Source: Deltaproteobacteria bacterium
Lineage (GTDB): Bacteria; Desulfobacterota; DSM-4660; Desulfatiglandales; Desulfatiglandaceae
Length of the DNA stretch: 8,484 nt
Direction: 5' to 3'
NCBI GenBank assembly: GCA_019307645.1
Contig: JAFDJF010000057.1
Coordinates: 1 to 8,484 of the forward strand
Both the position numbers and the translations under genes were made by a program. Numbering within the stretch: position 1 is the first letter of the stretch; each line of letters begins with the position of its first letter. This document shows positions 4,820 to 8,484 of the stretch, piece by piece. Below the pieces are notes generated by a model that saw only the letters and a list, made by a program, of their open reading frames with translations, searched no databases and had not been told where the DNA came from.

Positions 4820-7800
4820 ATGCCAGTAAGAATAGGATTTTATGTTTGTCATTGTGGAACTAATATTGCCGGTAAAGTTCAGGTGGATGAAGTCGCAGAT
4901 TACGTACGGAATCTCAAAAATGTTGTCATCGCCAGGGACTATAAATTCATGTGCTCAGATCCGGGTCAGGATTTGATTGAAAAAGATATTAAGGAACTTG
5001 GCCTGGACAGGGTGGTGGTCGCTTCCTGCAGCCCGAGACTGCATGAAAAGACTTTTCAGGGTGCCTGTCAGCGTGCGGGTCTCAACCCCTACCACTTTCA
5101 GCAGGCCTCGGTGCGCGAACAGGTCTCATGGGTTACTGAAGATCCGGAAGAAGCCACAAAAAAGGCCAAATGCCTGGCCGCCGCTGCAATCAACCGGGTT
5201 AATTTTCACAAAAGCCTTGAAACCAGGGAGGCGTCTGTCCATCCGGATATCCTTATTGTCGGCGCAGGAATCACAGGGATGCAGGCTGCGCTCGATGTTG
5301 CAGCTTCAGGGAAAAAGGCCTACCTGGTTGAACGACAGCCAACCATCGGCGGACACATGCTCCAGTTTGACAAGACTTTTCCCACACTTGATTGCGCTGC
5401 CTGTATCGGCACGCCAAAGATGGTTTCTGTGGGACAGAATCAAAACATTGAACTTCTGACATACAGTGAGGTAAAAGAGGTTAACGGTTATATCGGTAAC
5501 TTTAAAGTAAAAATACGCCGCAAAGCCCGTTATGTGAATGAGAAAACATGTACCGGCTGCGGCGAGTGCGCGAATGTCTGCCCTGTATCAAGACCGAGTG
5601 AATGGGATGAGGGTCTTTCAAAAAGAAGGGCCATCTACAGGTCTTTTCCTCAGGCCGTGCCAATCACTTATGTCATAGACAAAAAGGACCGTGCCCCATG
5701 TGTCATCGCCTGTCCCGCAGGCACAAATGTCCAGGGCTATGTCCAGCTTATCGGGCAGGGAAAATATAAAGAGGCCGTCCAGCTCATGATGGATCACCTG
5801 CCCTTCCCCGGCGTGCTGGGGCGTATATGCCCCCACCCCTGTGAAACCGACTGCAGAAGGAAGGAAGTAGACCAGGCACTGACAATCAGGGATCTAAAAC
5901 GTTTTGTCGCAGACCAGGTGGACCCCACCGAATTTGCGCGTCCTGTAATCGAAGACCGGCCCGAAAAAGTGGCGGTCGTGGGCTCCGGGCCCGCCGGTCT
6001 TACCGTGGCCTACTATCTGAGACTCAAGGGATATCAAGTGGCCATTTTTGAGGCATTACCCAAGCTGGGAGGCATGCTCAGGGTGGGCATTCCGGACTAC
6101 CGGCTGCCTCCGGAAATTTTAGATCAGGAAATTGACACCATTACCGGCATGGGCATCGAGGTGGAGACCGGCAAAAAACTGGGCACTGATTTTACATTGT
6201 CTGATCTCAAAGATAAAGGATTTGAAGCCATCTTTCTGGGTATCGGCGCACACCTGGGCATGAAACTGGGTATCCCGGGAGAAGAGGATTTTGAAGGAGT
6301 GCTGGACGCTGTAGATTTTCTGAGAGAGGTGAATCTGGGTAGCCGGGAAGCACCCGGAAAACGCGTGGTCGTTCTCGGTGGTGGCAATGTGGCCGTTGAC
6401 GCAGCTCGATCAGCGCTCCGTCTGGGTGCTGAGCAGGTTGACATCGTATACCGCAGAACCCGTCAGGAGATGCCGGCCTATAAGGAAGAGATTGTAGAAA
6501 CCCTGGAGGAAGGCATCAAAATCCAATATCTTACCGCACCTGTGCGCATCCATGGTGCAGAGGGAAAATGCACCGGTCTCGAATGCATTAAAACGGAACT
6601 GGGCAAACCGGACGCATCCGGGCGTAGACGACCGGTACCCGTGCAAGGCTCCGAGTTTATCATTGAGTGTGATGCGATTATCCCGGCCATTGGACAGCGT
6701 GTTGACATATCTTGGGTAAAGGATGAAACCGGCCTTGAAATGAGCCGCCGAAGTACTTTTGTCGTGGACCCCCACACCATGCAGACTTCTGTTTCACACG
6801 TGTTTGCTTCAGGTGATGCGGTCACAGGACCGGCAACGGTTATTGAAGCCGTTTCTTCAGGCCACAAGGCAGTAGAGGCGATTCATCGCTTTATAAATGG
6901 AGAAGATCTTGAAAGCTTTTCTGAAGAACTTGCCGCTCACGAACCCCCGGGTCAAGACTGGCAGGAAATCCCCGAAGATCTTCCCGAAGAACAGCGAGCC
7001 AGGAATTCCCATAGAGACATTGGAGAGAGAGCCCGTTCTTTTGAAGAAGTCAATTTGGGCTTTTCTGAAGAAATCGCACAGAAGGAAGCCCAACGATGTC
7101 TTAACTGCGGCGTGTGTTCCGAATGTATGGAGTGTGTCAAGATCTGTGAGGCAAAGGCAATTGACCATACCATTGAAGATGAAGAAATTGAAATAGACGT
7201 GGGGTCTATTATCGTATCCACCGGTTATGACTTAATGGATCCGTCTGTAATGGATCAGTTCGGATATGGCAAATACCCGAATGTGTTTACCAGCCTGGAA
7301 TTTGAACGGCTCAGCAATGCAACAGGTCCCACAGAAGGCAAGATCCTGATGAAAGATGAGTATGGTGCGTTTACAAGACCGCCTGAAAGTGTTGCCATTG
7401 TGCACTGTGTCGGCAGTCGCGATAAAAACTATCATGAATACTGCTCGAGGGTCTGCTGCATGTATGCGCTTAAGTATGGGCATCTTGTCCATGACAAGCT
7501 GGGGCATCACGTAAAGATCTACGATTTTTATATTGATATGCGTTGTTTCGGCAAAGGGTATGAGGAATTTTACCAAAGGTGCCAGGAAGAAGGCATCCTG
7601 TTTATCAGGGGAAAGCCTGCCGAAATTACCGGCATCGCCACTACGCCTGAGGAGGAAGGAAAGCTTGTGGTGGTCGGAGAAGATACCCTGGGTGACATGC
7701 GCTACAGGCTTCCCGTGGATATGGTGGTTCTTTGTGCTGCAATGGAATCACGCGGTGATGCCAATGATGTTGCCAGAGTGTTCGGGTTAAATCTGGGAGC

Positions 7801-8230
7801 GGACGGATTTTTTCTTGAAGAACATCCCAAACTCGGTCCGTTGAATACACCCACGGACGGCGTATTCCTGGCCGGCGCATGTCAGGGGCCAAAAGATATT
7901 ACTGATACGGTTGCTCAGGCATCCGGCGCAGCTGCCAAAGCCCTCGAACTGTCGACACTCGGTAAAGTGGAAATTTCCCCGACAATTTCCTGGATCGATC
8001 CGGATATATGTGCGGGGTGTCAAACCTGCATTGGTCTTTGCCCATACGGTGCCATTGAATTTGACGAGCGCAGAGGGGTATCTGTTGTCAATGAAGCCAT
8101 GTGCAAGGGATGCGGGAGTTGTTCCGGGTTCTGCCCAAGCGGCGCAGCCCAGGTGAAACATTTTAACAAAAAACAAATATTTGCGGAATTCGACGGGATG
8201 CTTGATGCGTTGAATGCCATAGGGATATAA
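4820..8230 (+). CDS. hdrA: HdrA with inserted GltD/NfnB-like NAD(P)H:FAD oxidoreductase module
   Basis: The 1136 residues far exceed usual HdrA (about 650). Domains in order: N-terminal HdrA domain with C10, C12, C45 and C70; FAD fold GAGITG (148-153) with C192-x2-C195; ferredoxin motif C244-x2-C247-x2-C250-x3-C254. An insertion of roughly 292-757 follows, with GltD-type cysteines C294, C298, C337, C341 and C345, a second FAD fold GSGPAG (388-393), and a nucleotide fold GGGNVA (520-525) followed by YRRTRQEMPA with R545-R546. HdrA resumes with a cysteine cluster C760 to C776, HCVGSRD at 862-868, YCSRVCC with C875, C879 and C880, and two C-terminal [4Fe-4S] motifs at C1064-C1074 and C1095-C1105. 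HdrA is the bifurcating flavoprotein of Hdr complexes; GltD/NfnB modules take hydride from NAD(P)H to FAD and Fe-S. The fusion therefore likely gives HdrA its own NAD(P)H port. The reading frame is uninterrupted. The ribosome site (AAAGG, 9 nt before ATG) is weaker than in the neighbouring genes. Confidence 0.95.
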   Translation: MPVRIGFYVCHCGTNIAGKVQVDEVADYVRNLKNVVIARDYKFMCSDPGQDLIEKDIKELGLDRVVVASCSPRLHEKTFQGACQRAGLNPYHFQQASVREQVSWVTEDPEEATKKAKCLAAAAINRVNFHKSLETREASVHPDILIVGAGITGMQAALDVAASGKKAYLVERQPTIGGHMLQFDKTFPTLDCAACIGTPKMVSVGQNQNIELLTYSEVKEVNGYIGNFKVKIRRKARYVNEKTCTGCGECANVCPVSRPSEWDEGLSKRRAIYRSFPQAVPITYVIDKKDRAPCVIACPAGTNVQGYVQLIGQGKYKEAVQLMMDHLPFPGVLGRICPHPCETDCRRKEVDQALTIRDLKRFVADQVDPTEFARPVIEDRPEKVAVVGSGPAGLTVAYYLRLKGYQVAIFEALPKLGGMLRVGIPDYRLPPEILDQEIDTITGMGIEVETGKKLGTDFTLSDLKDKGFEAIFLGIGAHLGMKLGIPGEEDFEGVLDAVDFLREVNLGSREAPGKRVVVLGGGNVAVDAARSALRLGAEQVDIVYRRTRQEMPAYKEEIVETLEEGIKIQYLTAPVRIHGAEGKCTGLECIKTELGKPDASGRRRPVPVQGSEFIIECDAIIPAIGQRVDISWVKDETGLEMSRRSTFVVDPHTMQTSVSHVFASGDAVTGPATVIEAVSSGHKAVEAIHRFINGEDLESFSEELAAHEPPGQDWQEIPEDLPEEQRARNSHRDIGERARSFEEVNLGFSEEIAQKEAQRCLNCGVCSECMECVKICEAKAIDHTIEDEEIEIDVGSIIVSTGYDLMDPSVMDQFGYGKYPNVFTSLEFERLSNATGPTEGKILMKDEYGAFTRPPESVAIVHCVGSRDKNYHEYCSRVCCMYALKYGHLVHDKLGHHVKIYDFYIDMRCFGKGYEEFYQRCQEEGILFIRGKPAEITGIATTPEEEGKLVVVGEDTLGDMRYRLPVDMVVLCAAMESRGDANDVARVFGLNLGADGFFLEEHPKLGPLNTPTDGVFLAGACQGPKDITDTVAQASGAAAKALELSTLGKVEISPTISWIDPDICAGCQTCIGLCPYGAIEFDERRGVSVVNEAMCKGCGSCSGFCPSGAAQVKHFNKKQIFAEFDGMLDALNAIGI

Positions 8231-8235
8231 CCTGA

Positions 8236-8277
8236 AAGGCACAAGGTATACGGTACACGGCACAAAGTATACGGTAT
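8236..8277 (-). repeat. heptamer tandem repeat, left inverted arm (6 units)
   Basis: Six consecutive 7-nt units begin 5 nt after the hdrA stop. Examples are AAGGTAT (8243-8249) and ACGGTAT (8271-8277); the consensus is A[A/C]GGYAY. Read on the minus strand they are the same heptamer as the right arm at 8312-8400, making the pair an inverted repeat around a 34-nt unique centre (8278-8311). Confidence 0.7.
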
Positions 8278-8311
8278 CTGGTCGACTGAAAACGGCATGA
8301 GAAATAATTAA

Positions 8312-8400
8312 ACCTTGTACTCCAAACCTTATACCGTACACCTTATACCTTGTACCTTATACCTGTACCTTGTACCTTGTACTTACACCTTATACCGTTT
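8312..8400 (+). repeat. heptamer tandem repeat, right arm (13 units)
   Basis: About 13 units follow the consensus ACCTTRT, with variants ACCGTAC and ACCGTTT, two units one base short (8361-8366 and 8381-8386) and one divergent unit (8319-8325). Together with the left arm it covers nearly the whole 186-nt gap between hdrA and mvhD and ends 6 nt before the mvhD ribosome site. A transcript could fold into a long imperfect hairpin, which could lower or uncouple mvhD expression or protect mRNA ends. No coding potential is seen. Confidence 0.7.
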
Positions 8401-8416
8401 TCTTTTGGAGGAAATT

Positions 8417-8484
8417 ATGGGAGACTTCGAACCAACGATCATTGCTTTTGTGTGTAACTGGTGTACTTACACGGCTGCGGACCT
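8417..8484 (+). CDS. mvhD: MvhD-like hydrogenase/Hdr-associated [2Fe-2S] subunit (5' part, cut by window end)
   Basis: Only about 22 codons are visible. The start MGDFEPTIIAFVCNWCTY contains the FVCNWC motif (C13 and C16) typical of the MvhD/FlpD family, whose small [2Fe-2S] proteins pass electrons between HdrA and a hydrogenase, formate dehydrogenase or other donor module. ATG is preceded by GGAGG with a 5-nt spacer. mvhD directly after hdrA is the usual order. Here the gap is 186 nt and filled by heptamer repeats. Whether hydrogenase, metF/metV or other partner genes follow cannot be seen. Confidence 0.85.
   Translation, partial: MGDFEPTIIAFVCNWCTYTAAD

Noticed and set aside
1..8484. CRISPR array, insertion sequence, tRNA or rRNA
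   Set aside because: No spaced direct repeats with unique spacers, no transposase frame or terminal repeats, and no cloverleaf or rRNA-like stretch was found. The short-period repeats at 4741-4796 and 8236-8400 have no spacers and are not CRISPR.

Overview
The window carries one co-directional (+ strand) gene cluster for a soluble, iron-sulfur- and flavin-rich electron-transfer complex of the heterodisulfide reductase (Hdr) type. The mix is typical of anaerobic Desulfobacterota (sulfate reducers such as Desulfobacterales, or syntrophs): HdrC, HdrB, an SdhB/TfrB-like iron-sulfur protein, an SdhA/FrdA/TfrA-like flavoprotein, a very large HdrA and MvhD. Moderate GC content, strong GGAGG-type ribosome sites and a sigma-54-like promoter fit that assignment. 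The organism is inferred from gene content only; no rRNA or tRNA is present.

Layout. 1-317: AT-rich leader with GTTGC/GCAAC dyads, a near-consensus IHF-like site and a -24/-12 (sigma-54) promoter candidate. 318-764: stand-alone response-regulator receiver domain, TTG start. 884-1291: HdrC. 1300-2184: HdrB, almost touching HdrC. 2213-3016: [2Fe-2S] + dicluster [4Fe-4S] protein. 3064-4716: fumarate reductase/succinate dehydrogenase-type flavoprotein. 4717-4819: short intergenic repeat with a 9-nt period. 4820-8230: HdrA with a complete GltD/NfnB-like NAD(P)H:FAD module inserted in its ferredoxin region. 8231-8416: intergenic element of inverted 7-nt repeats. 8417 to the window end: start of MvhD, cut by the edge.

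How the genes may work together (inference). HdrA proteins are flavin-based electron-bifurcating centres, HdrBC is the high-potential arm, and MvhD normally links HdrA to an electron donor. Here the donor site may be the NAD(P)H module built into HdrA. The high-potential acceptor may be the flavoprotein, whose fumarate/succinate active-site residues all look intact. The simplest model is a cytoplasmic complex that couples NAD(P)H oxidation by fumarate (or a related dicarboxylate) to ferredoxin reduction, or runs in reverse. It resembles methanogen thiol:fumarate reductase (TfrAB), but the HdrB-like part of TfrB is a separate gene and a bifurcating HdrA-MvhD is attached. This composite is the main point of interest in the window.
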